Under the pieces are notes generated by a model. It was not told where the DNA came from. It made no database searches and saw only the letters and a list, made by a program, of their open reading frames with translations. This document shows positions 1 to 7,178 of a DNA stretch of 9,384 nt, piece after piece (the first letter of the stretch is position 1; the number at the start of each line of letters is the position of its first letter). Position numbers and translations under genes: made by a program. Origin of the DNA: JANNHP01 sp031404455 (GTDB lineage: Bacteria; Planctomycetota; JAJSAM01; JAJVHW01); NCBI GenBank assembly GCA_031404455.1, contig JANNHP010000267.1, forward strand, positions 1 through 9,384, given 5' to 3'.

Positions 1-2
1 CC

Positions 3-83
3 TGCAACACGATCCCTCACGCATCGAACGAGATCGACGTGAGCGGCGCGTTGGCCGCGGCGGCTCGTGACGCATCGACCTGA
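3..83 (+). CDS. possible C-terminal end of an upstream gene (partial)
   Basis: Frame 3 is open from the window edge to a TGA at 81-83, giving about 26 codons. Most third positions are G or C, as in the genuine genes of the window, whereas frame 2 over the same bases has a weaker bias and frame 1 stops early. The residues include an Ala-rich stretch just before the end, but no family is recognisable. No start or Shine-Dalgarno can be judged because the 5' part lies outside the window. It could equally be non-coding, so this is only a weak call. Confidence 0.22.
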   Translation, partial: CNTIPHASNEIDVSGALAAAARDAST

Positions 84-148
84 ACCACGCCGACGTCGGT
101 AGGGTTGCGCCCCATGGAACGAGATCGCGTGGATCACTAGCGTGCCGC

Positions 149-167
149 CGCGGGCGACCGGCCCGCG
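149..167. repeat. GC-rich inverted repeat just upstream of the small lipoprotein gene
   Basis: CGCGGGC and GCCCGCG form a perfect 7-bp inverted repeat around a 5-nt loop, three bases before the Shine-Dalgarno sequence at 171-178. There is no T-tract on either strand, so a classical intrinsic terminator is not shown. It could end upstream transcription, or form a 5'-UTR hairpin beside the ribosome site of the next gene. The rest of 84-182 shows no ORF or promoter I can support. Confidence 0.4.
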
Positions 168-182
168 ACAAGGAGGTGGATC

Positions 183-371
183 ATGCTGCTCAAGCGTTCG
201 CTGACTCTCACGCCAGTCATGAGCACGAAGCACGACATCCTCCGCAGGGTCATCCTCGGTGCGGGACTCACGGTCGCCTTGGCGTTCGGGGGCGGCTGCT
301 CGAAGGACAGCGGCTCAGACGGCATGAAGCCGATGAGCGACGCCGAACACCAGAAGATGCAGGGCAAGTGA
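183..371 (+). CDS. small lipoprotein-like protein with Met/His tail
   Basis: This 62-codon ORF is preceded by an almost ideal ribosome site: AGGAGGTG at 171-178, six bases between GGAGG and ATG. Residues 21-38 are hydrophobic and end in Gly-Gly-Gly-Cys39. That is a loose lipobox (no Leu/Val/Ile at -3), so lipidation is plausible rather than certain. The mature part would be about 24 residues, polar, with Met, His and Lys spaced as M-K-P-M-S-D-A-E-H-Q-K-M. Such Met/His spacing is frequent in small periplasmic copper proteins. An inner ATG at 219 (residue 13) gives a more usual signal-peptide length but lacks its own ribosome site. The gene converges on the NtrC-type regulator and lies beside copper genes. 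The family is not recognised; a metal-binding envelope role is inference. Confidence 0.62.
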   Translation: MLLKRSLTLTPVMSTKHDILRRVILGAGLTVALAFGGGCSKDSGSDGMKPMSDAEHQKMQGK

Positions 372-378
372 ATCGACC

Positions 379-393
379 CGCGCCTGAGGCGCG
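379..393. terminator. possible bidirectional terminator between convergent genes
   Basis: CGCGCC-TGA-GGCGCG is a perfect 6-bp stem with a 3-nt loop in the 45-nt gap between the stop of the small lipoprotein gene (371) and the stop of the regulator gene (417). Its place between convergent genes suggests a terminator for one or both, but neither side has a T-tract. It is therefore a hairpin with positional support only. Confidence 0.4.
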
Positions 394-416
394 TCGGAGT
401 CCTCAACCGCCTAACT

Positions 417-1856
<1,440 letters not shown>

Positions 1857-1860
1857 GAGA

Positions 1861-1885
1861 AGGAGAGACGTCCGAAGTCTCTCCT
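1861..1885 (-). promoter_or_regulatory. 9-bp hairpin between YHS lipoprotein and regulator genes
   Basis: AGGAGAGAC and GTCTCTCCT form a perfect 9-bp inverted repeat around a 7-nt loop. It fills almost the whole 27-nt gap between the lipoprotein stop codon (TAG, 1886-1884) and the regulator start (GTG, 1856). On the minus-strand transcript the left arm holds the only AGGAG-like sequence near the regulator, paired to the right arm. No U-run follows. It may attenuate read-through, stabilise the upstream message, or limit regulator translation. The structure is read from the sequence; the role is inference. Confidence 0.5.
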
Positions 1886-2222
1886 ACTTCTTCGCTGCGC
1901 GAACCTTCGCCAGGTACGGCTGCGGGTCCTTGCCGAACTTCTCGAGGCAGTCCGGGCAGCAGAACTGCACCTCCGTGACGTCGTACGTGTACGCGATCCG
2001 CTCGCCCATCGCGCCGAGGTCCTCGCCGCTGACGACGCACGTCTTCAACGGGTAGTCCGCCGAAGGCGTCGTCTCCTTCATCCCTGCCGGCGTCTTGTCG
2101 GCCGCCTTCGTCGCTTCGTGGGGGTGCGAAGCGTCGTGGACGTGCGGCTCCGGCTTCGCAGCCTCATTCGAACAGGCGGCCGCGAGCAACGCGACGCCAA
2201 CGATCAACGGGATGTGCTTCAT
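1884..2222 (-). CDS. lipoprotein with YHS-like Cys-rich metal-binding domain
   Basis: This 112-residue protein starts at ATG 2222, with GAGGAGGG (2240-2233) 10 nt upstream. The N-terminus is a typical prelipoprotein signal with lipobox L-A-A-A-C17 (the match is LAAAC). A His/Lys-rich linker follows (HVHD, HPHE at about 27-36). The C-terminal domain (about 57-108) has YPLKTCVVSGEDLG and later FCCPDCLEKFGKDPQPYL, with four conserved-looking cysteines (C62, C88, C89, C92). This resembles YHS/TRASH-like metal-binding domains, which bind heavy metals through such cysteines. It probably sits on a membrane face in the periplasm as a metal buffer or delivery protein. It precedes the NtrC-type regulator gene in what looks like a two-gene operon, and a strong sigma-54 promoter match lies upstream at 2281-2296. 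It could also help sense metal for the signalling pathway; that is speculation. Confidence 0.88.
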   Translation of the reverse strand: MKHIPLIVGVALLAAACSNEAAKPEPHVHDASHPHEATKAADKTPAGMKETTPSADYPLKTCVVSGEDLGAMGERIAYTYDVTEVQFCCPDCLEKFGKDPQPYLAKVRAAKK

Positions 2223-2280
2223 GGTCGAGATGCCCTCCTCGGATGGGGTTCGCCCGTGCGCCGGGCGACACCAACCGCTT

Positions 2281-2296
2281 CGCAGGAGACGTGCCA
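2281..2296 (-). promoter_or_regulatory. sigma-54 (-24/-12) promoter for YHS lipoprotein-regulator unit
   Basis: On the minus strand the sequence is TGGCACG-TCTC-CTGCG. The -24 element is a perfect match to the family consensus TGGCACG, and GG (2295-2294) and GC (2283-2282) are separated by exactly 10 bases. The -12 element keeps TGC but starts with C and ends with G instead of TTGCA/T. Transcription would begin near 2270, leaving a leader of about 48 nt before ATG 2222. A sigma-54 activator gene in the same unit makes autoregulation likely. Confidence 0.68.
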
Positions 2297-2420
2297 GTCC
2301 TGCGGGCGTGGACTCGGAAGCTGAGAGTGAGGCTCCACGGTGCGGGTGGTGTCCACGTTGCGACAGGCTCGGCGACGCCGCAGCGGGGCGGAGGGCCTGG
2401 GCGGGGCGCCTGTGGTCCCG

Positions 2421-2438
2421 CTGTACGAAAACGGACAG
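2421..2438. promoter_or_regulatory. candidate enhancer half A: CTGT-N10-ACAG
   Basis: A perfect 4+4 inverted repeat spans 18 bases in a locally AT-richer patch. Its centre is about 200 nt upstream of the predicted start of the rightward operon and about 160 nt upstream of the predicted start of the leftward unit. Both distances are normal for NtrC-family enhancers. The half-sites are short, so chance occurrence cannot be excluded. Confidence 0.35.
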
Positions 2439-2450
2439 GCAGACACGCCA

Positions 2451-2466
2451 TCTGCTCGTTTGCAGA
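2451..2466. promoter_or_regulatory. candidate enhancer half B: TCTGC-N6-GCAGA
   Basis: A perfect 5+5 inverted repeat with a 6-base spacer, TCTGCTCGTTTGCAGA, is centred 29 bases from the neighbouring repeat at 2421-2438, close to three helical turns. Paired dyads of this kind upstream of sigma-54 promoters are typical binding sites for dimers of NtrC-family proteins. The motif GCAGACA also occurs directly repeated here (about 2439-2445 and 2462-2468). Assignment to this regulator is inference. Confidence 0.38.
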
Positions 2467-2575
2467 CACCTCGGTCGATCGGCCTGGCGGCGGGACTCGA
2501 CTGCACGGCGATCGCGTTGATGGTGTAGCCAGCGGACCGCAAGGGCCGATCCATGTTCCTTCAACTGCGGTCTCG

Positions 2576-2596
2576 GACGTCGCCGGCCACGACGTC
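2576..2596. repeat. inverted repeat GACGTCG-N7-CGACGTC next to sigma-54 promoter
   Basis: A perfect 7-bp inverted repeat ends 8 bases before the -24 element of the rightward sigma-54 promoter. It might be an operator or an extra protein-binding site at the promoter. However, CGACGTCG-like words are common in this GC-rich DNA, so the functional claim is weak. The remaining bases of 2223-2646 show no convincing gene. Confidence 0.33.
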
Positions 2597-2603
2597 GTCG
2601 GCG

Positions 2604-2619
2604 TGGAATGACCCTTGCT
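2604..2619 (+). promoter_or_regulatory. sigma-54 (-24/-12) promoter for the efflux/oxidase operon
   Basis: TGGAATG-ACCC-TTGCT matches the sigma-54 consensus TGGCACG-N4-TTGCT at all but two positions of the -24 element and fully at the -12 element. GG (2605-2606) and GC (2617-2618) are exactly 10 bases apart. Transcription would start near 2630, with the ribosome site at 2637-2641 and ATG at 2647. This also rules against the in-frame ATG at 2608, which would lie inside the promoter. An NtrC-type activator is encoded next door. Confidence 0.75.
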
Positions 2620-2646
2620 GAGACCTCGTTCACTTCGGAGGCCAGG

Positions 2647-3486
2647 ATGACTTCGATCCGGTTGGTGATCTGCGCTGGGCTGTCCCTGCTGCTCGCCGCC
2701 TGCGCAACGGGCACGGTCGTCTTCGCCCCCGGACCGGATGAGCATCCCGCCGAAGCGACCGCGCGTGTGCCGGCGTTCCGACCGGCTCCCGACCCACTCT
2801 TCGCGGAGGGGGCACCGAACCCGCAGCCCGAGTCCGCGATGCCGACGATGGAGCACGGCGGACACTCGCCGGCGAAGGGCGACGGCGACGCGAAGGGTGC
2901 GCACGAGGGTCACGGGTCGCCGACGTCCGGGAAGGCAGGAGAAGACCCTCACGCGAAACACGGCGGGGGTGAGACCACCGAGAAGTCCGGGGAGCATCAC
3001 GGTGACGCCGAGCCGACGTCGCACGAGCAGGGCGCGCCGTCTGGCGACGGGACCGCCGCCTTTGATCGACTCGTACGGGAGTACCTGACTCTCGTTCAAG
3101 CGCTCGCGAAGGACGACTTCGAGAGCGCGACGGCGGCGCTCGAACACGCGCGGTCAGCCGTCGAGGTCCTCTCGAGGTCGGCGCAGGGCGACGTCGCGAT
3201 GGCGGTGAAACGCGTCGTGAACTCCCTTTCCCGCGACCCGAAGGCCATCGAGGACGTGCGCAAGGATCTGAAGCCTCTCTCGGAGGCGATGGCAGACCTC
3301 GTCCGCCTCGCGCCTCCGACGCGCGACGCGGCACCGCAACTGCGGAAGATCTACTGTCCGATGGCCGACGCCTCCTGGCTGCAGGTCGACGCCGACGTCG
3401 CGAACCCGTACTTCGGCGCCAAGATGCCGCGCTGCGGCCGCGTGACCGAGACGATCGAGACACGTCCCGCCCCCGAGAGGAAGTGA
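2647..3486 (+). CDS. His-rich lipoprotein with DUF3347-type C-terminal domain
   Basis: This is a 279-residue protein. ATG 2647 is chosen because GGAGG (2637-2641) lies 5 nt upstream and the signal peptide then has normal length. Its lipobox is L-A-A-C19, so it should be a lipoprotein. Residues about 66-130 are a low-complexity Gly/His/Asp/Glu/Lys linker with about nine histidines (EHGGH, AHEGHG, HAKH, EHHGD), likely metal-binding. The C-terminal part (about 138-268) is helical, followed by IYCPMADASWLQ...NPYFGAKMPRCG. That CPM...NPYFG..M..CG pattern (C237, M239, M260, C263) is the signature of DUF3347, a periplasmic domain found alone or attached to CusB-type efflux adaptors. It is the first gene of the sigma-54-driven operon, and its stop overlaps the next start by 4 nt. 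A role in holding or passing copper to the efflux channel is inferred. Confidence 0.88.
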   Translation: MTSIRLVICAGLSLLLAACATGTVVFAPGPDEHPAEATARVPAFRPAPDPLFAEGAPNPQPESAMPTMEHGGHSPAKGDGDAKGAHEGHGSPTSGKAGEDPHAKHGGGETTEKSGEHHGDAEPTSHEQGAPSGDGTAAFDRLVREYLTLVQALAKDDFESATAALEHARSAVEVLSRSAQGDVAMAVKRVVNSLSRDPKAIEDVRKDLKPLSEAMADLVRLAPPTRDAAPQLRKIYCPMADASWLQVDADVANPYFGAKMPRCGRVTETIETRPAPERK

Positions 3487-4907
3487 TCGCCGTGCTCACG
3501 CGCGCGGCGTTCATCGCCTTGGTTCTTGCCACATCGGCGTGCGCCAGTACGGCCGGCGACGCCGGGTTCGATGACGTGCGCGGCGACGTGCGCGGCCGGA
3601 TCGGGAAGCACGTCGTGTGGAACGCGGGCAACGCACAGGACGCGGAAGCTGCGAAGGCCGTCGATGAACTGCTCGCGAAGCCGCTCACCGCTGATGCCGC
3701 CGTCCAGGTCGCGCTGCTGGAAAACCGGCTGTTGCAGGCGAAGTACGCGGAACTCGGGGTCGCGCAGGCGGAACTCGTTCAGGCGGGGCTCCTGTCGAAC
3801 CCGGTCTTCGACGCGGCGCTGCGGTTTCCCGCGGGCGGAGGCAAGCCGGAGATCGACGCGAGCGTGGTGACCGACTTCCTCAAGATCCTCTTCCTTCCGT
3901 TGCGAGTACGTGTCGCACGAGCGGAGGTCGAGGCCGCGAAGCTCGCCGTGACCGGCGACGTCCTCGATCTCGCGGGCGAGACGCGCGCCGCCTACCTCGA
4001 ACTCCAGGCCGACGTGCAGCTCGTCGAGATGTGGCAGCAGATCGTGCAGTCCACGGCGGCCTCCTACGAGGCGGCGAAGGCGCTGCGCGCCGCTGGCAAC
4101 ACCCGCGACATGGACCTGGACCGCGAGAGAGCGCTCCACGATCGGTCGCTGCTGCAGCTCGCGGACGCGCAGGTCGCGGCGACCGGCGCGCGCGAGCGGT
4201 TGAACGTCCTCATGGGGCTGTGGGGAGAGCGGACGTCATGGACGCTGTCCCCGCGTCTCCCCGCCATCCCGAAGGAGACGGTGGAGCTCGCGGACCTGGA
4301 ATCGCGCGCCGTCGCTGCGAGTCTGGACCTCGCCCGGGCGCGCCGCGAGATCGAGGCGACCGCCTTCGGCCTCGGCGTGGCAGACGCGTCGCGGCTGTTC
4401 TCCGACGCGGCTACGGCCGGCGCCACTGCGGAGCGTGAGGAGGGAGAGTGGTCCGTCGGCCCGACGGTGTCGCTGCCCATCCCGCTCTTCGACCAGGGCC
4501 AGGGACGCGTCGCCGAAGCGCAGGCCCGGCTCCGCGGCCGCCTTGCGGGCTACTATGCGCTCGCGGTGCAGGTGAGGGCCACGGCCCGCGCGTCCGCGCA
4601 GGCTTTCCTCTCCGCGCGCAGCAAGGCGATCTTCTACCGGGACGAAGTGCTGCCGCTCGCCACCCGCCTCGTGAACGAGGCGCAGCGCCAGTACAACGCG
4701 ATGCAGATCGGCGTTTTCGAACTGCTCCAGGAGAAGGAGCGGCAGATCCACGCCGGGCGGCGGCTGATCGAGGCGCAGCGCGACTACTGGCTTACGCGCG
4801 CGGATCTGCAGCAGCTCTTCGACGGAAGGCTGCCGCGCAAGGCTCCGAAGCGTTCGTCCCAGAGTTCCGAGGAGTCCGGCACCGGTTCGCGAGGAGATCA
4901 CCCATGA
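3483..4907 (+). CDS. TolC/CusC-family outer-membrane efflux channel
   Basis: This is a 474-residue protein of the usual length for the OEP/TolC family. The N-terminus is hydrophobic and ends in A-T-S-A-C20, a possible lipoprotein site as in CusC/OprM. Two related long helical halves follow. Typical features are LTADAAVQVALLENRLLQAKYAELGVAQAELVQAGLL at about 76-112, a second Ala/Gln/Glu-rich coiled-coil repeat at about 340-390, and hairpin motifs such as LSNPVFDA and GPTVSLPIPLFDQGQGR. Such proteins form trimeric channels through the outer membrane and periplasm. GTG 3483 overlaps the preceding stop (GTGA). GTG 3492, three codons later, is better spaced from GAGAGGAA (3475-3482) and may be the true start. 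The stop overlaps the oxidase start (ATGA). No RND pump or membrane-fusion partner is in the window, so the inner-membrane partner must be elsewhere or the channel works differently. Confidence 0.93.
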   Translation: MIAVLTRAAFIALVLATSACASTAGDAGFDDVRGDVRGRIGKHVVWNAGNAQDAEAAKAVDELLAKPLTADAAVQVALLENRLLQAKYAELGVAQAELVQAGLLSNPVFDAALRFPAGGGKPEIDASVVTDFLKILFLPLRVRVARAEVEAAKLAVTGDVLDLAGETRAAYLELQADVQLVEMWQQIVQSTAASYEAAKALRAAGNTRDMDLDRERALHDRSLLQLADAQVAATGARERLNVLMGLWGERTSWTLSPRLPAIPKETVELADLESRAVAASLDLARARREIEATAFGLGVADASRLFSDAATAGATAEREEGEWSVGPTVSLPIPLFDQGQGRVAEAQARLRGRLAGYYALAVQVRATARASAQAFLSARSKAIFYRDEVLPLATRLVNEAQRQYNAMQIGVFELLQEKERQIHAGRRLIEAQRDYWLTRADLQQLFDGRLPRKAPKRSSQSSEESGTGSRGDHP

Positions 4908-6280
4908 AGCTCACACGGCGCAACATGCTCCTGACCGGCGCGACGGCTGGCGGCGCGGCGATGCTCGCGCGCGGCGCGCTTGCATCGCAGACCGACGAGG
5001 ACGGCTCCGGCTGGGACAAGTCCTACTCGGGCGACCGGAACATGAAGATGCTCGCGCCCGGCGTCGCGGGGACGGACTACATGCCCGTCATCACTCCCGG
5101 CGGGTCCTCACTGCCGTGGAAGGTCGTGGACGGCGTGAAGGTCTTCCACCTCGTCGCCGAGGAGGTGCTCCACGAGTTCGCGCCCGGACTGAAGGCGCGG
5201 TGCTGGGGCTACAACGGCCGCGTCCACGGGCCCACGATCGAGGCGGTCGAGGGCGACCACGTCCGGATCTACGTCACCAACAAGCTGACCGCGCCGACGA
5301 CCGTCCACTGGCACGGGATCTTCCTGCCGAGCGGCATGGACGGAGTCGGCGGGCTCACCCAGAAGGCGATCCCTCCCGGCGAGACGTTCAGGTACGAGTA
5401 CGTCGTCCGCCAGCACGGCACGTTCATGTACCACTCGCACCACGACGAGATGACCCAGATGGCGATGGGTATGATGGGGATGGTCGTCTTCCACCCGCGC
5501 AAGCCGAGCGACGGGTACCGCGTCGACCGCGACTTCGCCATCCTGCTCAGCGAATGGAAGATCCCGGTGGGGACCGAGCGGCCCGACCCCAACGCAATGG
5601 ACTTCAACGTCATCACGATGAACGCGAAGGCGTTCCCCGGCACCGCCCCGCTCGTCGCGAAGCTCGGCGACCGGGTGCGCATCCGCTTCGGGAACCTCAG
5701 CGCAATGGACCATCACCCGATCCACATCCACGGCCACTACTTCAAGGTCGTCGCGACCGACGGCGGGCAGATCCCGCAGTCCGCCCGGTGGCCAGAGACG
5801 ACCGTCCTCGTCCCGACGGGGAGTACGCGCGACGTCGAGCTCGTCGCCTCGGCCCCGGGTGACTGGGCGCTGCACTGCCACATGACGCACCACCTGATGA
5901 ACCAGATGGGCCACGGCATCCCGAACATGATCGGAGTGAAGCCGGGAGCGCTCGACAAGGCGGTCCAGCCGCTCTTGCCCGGCTACATGACGATGGGCCA
6001 GGACGGCATGGGGGAGATGCACCAGATGCCCATGCCGAAGAACAGCATCGCGATGATGGGAGGCACGGGACCCTTCGGGACCATCACGATGGGCGGCATG
6101 TTCGCCATCTTCAAGGTGCGCGAGAACCTGACGAACTACGACGAGCCGGGCGAGTACGTCCATCCGAACGGGACCGTCGCGAGTTCGGCATCGCAGGACG
6201 ATCTGCGGCGCGACGGCATCGAAGCGCCGTCGAACGGCGCCAATGGTTCGCCCGGCGGCGGGCATGACGGACACAAGTAG
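4904..6280 (+). CDS. Tat-exported two-domain multicopper oxidase (copper oxidase)
   Basis: This is a 458-residue protein starting at ATG 4904, with GAGGAG at 4891-4896. The leader carries a twin-arginine motif (LTRRNMLL, residues 3-10) and a likely cleavage after A-L-A27, so it is exported folded to the periplasm. All four copper-ligand motifs are present: HWHG at 135-138, HSHHDE at 177-182, HHPIHIHGH at 270-278 and HCHMTHHLMNQM at 324-335. The last has the type-1 Cys325, His330 and Met335. Only about 90 residues separate motifs two and three, which fits the two-domain oxidases (usually trimeric) rather than three-domain CueO/CopA types. A Met-rich stretch (about 364-405, with MGEMHQMPMP) may bind Cu(I). 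The tail ends GGGHDGHK. The expected role is oxidation of Cu(I) to less harmful Cu(II) with O2. It is translationally coupled to the channel gene. Confidence 0.95.
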   Translation: MKLTRRNMLLTGATAGGAAMLARGALASQTDEDGSGWDKSYSGDRNMKMLAPGVAGTDYMPVITPGGSSLPWKVVDGVKVFHLVAEEVLHEFAPGLKARCWGYNGRVHGPTIEAVEGDHVRIYVTNKLTAPTTVHWHGIFLPSGMDGVGGLTQKAIPPGETFRYEYVVRQHGTFMYHSHHDEMTQMAMGMMGMVVFHPRKPSDGYRVDRDFAILLSEWKIPVGTERPDPNAMDFNVITMNAKAFPGTAPLVAKLGDRVRIRFGNLSAMDHHPIHIHGHYFKVVATDGGQIPQSARWPETTVLVPTGSTRDVELVASAPGDWALHCHMTHHLMNQMGHGIPNMIGVKPGALDKAVQPLLPGYMTMGQDGMGEMHQMPMPKNSIAMMGGTGPFGTITMGGMFAIFKVRENLTNYDEPGEYVHPNGTVASSASQDDLRRDGIEAPSNGANGSPGGGHDGHK

Positions 6281-6282
6281 CC

Positions 6283-6816
6283 ATGGAGACGCTCCTCCCC
6301 GGCCTTCACGGCGCTCCGAACGTCCATCCGGTGTTCGTGCACTTTCCGCTCGTGCTCCTCGTGACAGCGTTCGGGTTCGCGGTCGTCGCAGCGCTGCGCG
6401 CGAGCGACGATCTGGTGCGGTTCACGCGGTGGCTCCTGTATCTCGGCATCCTGAGCGCGATCCCGACCGTGGCGACCGGCTATCAGGCGATGCTCTCGCT
6501 GCAGGGAATGCCCGGCCACGACCTCATCCACGCCCACATGTACTGGATGTTCACGGCGACCGGCCTGGCGCTCGTCACGGGCGTTCTCGCCTGGCGGCTC
6601 GGGAAGCGACCTCCGACGAGCACGACGCGGTGGGCAGTCGCGAGCGGCCTCGCCGTGACGTGCGGTGTGCTCCTGCTGGGCGCCGATCGAGGCGCTCTGC
6701 TCACCTTCCGCTACGGCATCGGCACGCAGCAGGAGACGCCCCCCGCGGGACACGAGGAGAGCGCCGGGAGAGACGGTTCAGCAGGCGGCGGTGGCGGTCA
6801 CGGGGGCCACAAGTGA
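6283..6816 (+). CDS. DUF2231-family inner-membrane protein with His-rich tail
   Basis: This is a 177-residue protein. The start ATG lies 2 nt after the oxidase stop without a clear ribosome site, so translational coupling is likely. Four membrane segments can be read at about 17-38, 48-70, 84-105 and 117-137. The N-terminal NVHPVFVHFPLVLL matches the HPxxVHFP signature of DUF2231, and GADRGALLTFRYGIG matches its end. Extra histidines sit at the third segment (H79, H83, H85). The last residues are GGGHGGHK, almost identical to the tail of the preceding oxidase. DUF2231 proteins are often found near cytochromes and copper genes, but their biochemical role is not settled; haem or metal binding has been suggested by the conserved histidines. 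Here it is the last gene of the sigma-54-driven operon. Confidence 0.88.
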   Translation: METLLPGLHGAPNVHPVFVHFPLVLLVTAFGFAVVAALRASDDLVRFTRWLLYLGILSAIPTVATGYQAMLSLQGMPGHDLIHAHMYWMFTATGLALVTGVLAWRLGKRPPTSTTRWAVASGLAVTCGVLLLGADRGALLTFRYGIGTQQETPPAGHEESAGRDGSAGGGGGHGGHK

Positions 6817-6871
6817 CCGCGAGCCGCTTGACGCCTTCTCACCGAGCCGCCGCACGGAGTGCCGGCTAGCC

Positions 6872-7018
6872 ATGGCGGACTGTTGCCGTCGCCCTCGTTC
6901 CCGTCTCTGGTGAATCGTCCTCGCCGGCGTCGTCGTCTTTGCGGCGATCATGCTCTCGCAGGCGCGGGGACGAGATGCGGCAGAGACTCCGGATGGGCGC
7001 GCCCGAGGTGCTCGTTAG
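6872..7018 (+). pseudogene. small membrane peptide ORF interrupted by an in-frame TGA
   Basis: From ATG 6872 the frame reads MADCCRRPRSRLW, then TGA (6911-6913). It continues in the same frame as IVLAGVVVFAAIMLSQ followed by a polar tail to TAG 7016-7018. The part after TGA looks like a genuine transmembrane helix with C/G third positions and has no start codon before the helix. One change, TGG to TGA, would explain it (..LW-W-IVLAG..). The whole would be a 48-residue single-span protein with a Cys-Cys N-terminus. GGAG at 6856-6859 is a distant, weak ribosome site. Options are a decayed gene, a sequencing error, or UGA read-through; no convincing selenocysteine-insertion hairpin is visible directly after the TGA. 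The family is unknown. Confidence 0.38.
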
Positions 7019-7035
7019 TTCTCATGGAGGTGCCG

Positions 7036-7101
7036 ATGAGGCTCCACCGCTCTTTGGTTCTGACGATGCTCGTAGTCCTGCTCGCGTACCGCGGCTCGTA
7101 A
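7036..7101 (+). CDS. 21-residue hydrophobic peptide with near-lipobox
   Basis: ATG 7036 follows GGAGGTG (7026-7032), a strong ribosome site. The peptide has an RLHR N-terminus, a hydrophobic core (LVLTMLVVLLA) and ends Y-R-G-S. The arrangement L-L-A-Y is a lipobox with Tyr (TAC) in place of Cys (TGC), one base away. It may be a decayed micro-lipoprotein like the one at 7179, a secreted or membrane peptide, or an unused ORF. No homologous family is recognised. Confidence 0.35.
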   Translation: MRLHRSLVLTMLVVLLAYRGS

Positions 7102-7178
7102 TCGCCCGGCCTGATCGACGTCGGAAGCTCGAGATCGCTTGAGTCCCCTGGCTCTTCCAACCCTTGAGGAGATACATC

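Noticed and set aside
115..130. Sigma-54-like TGGAACG upstream of the small lipoprotein gene
   Set aside because: GG and GC are 9, not 10, bases apart and the -12 element lacks TGC.
2608..2646. Upstream ATG (2608) as start of the DUF3347-type lipoprotein
   Set aside because: It lies inside the sigma-54 promoter, lacks a ribosome site and would put 13 extra residues in front of a normal lipoprotein signal.
5108..6274. Minus-strand ORF of 388 codons opposite the oxidase
   Set aside because: All copper-ligand motifs are in the plus-strand frame. The antisense product is a compositional shadow rich in Val, Arg, Asp and His.
6817..6871. Terminator after the DUF2231 gene (GCAC-GGA-GTGC region)
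   Set aside because: The stem is only 4 bp, with a bulged extension and no T-tract; too weak to annotate.
6911..6960. Selenocysteine reading of the in-frame TGA
   Set aside because: No stable stem-loop of the bacterial SECIS type could be drawn at the required distance, and a TGG-to-TGA change is simpler.
7055..7070. GG-N10-GC match (TGGTTCT..ATGCT) upstream of the micro-lipoprotein
   Set aside because: Spacing is right but the -24 element matches only its GG core plus one base. With so many GG/GC pairs in this DNA it is within chance.
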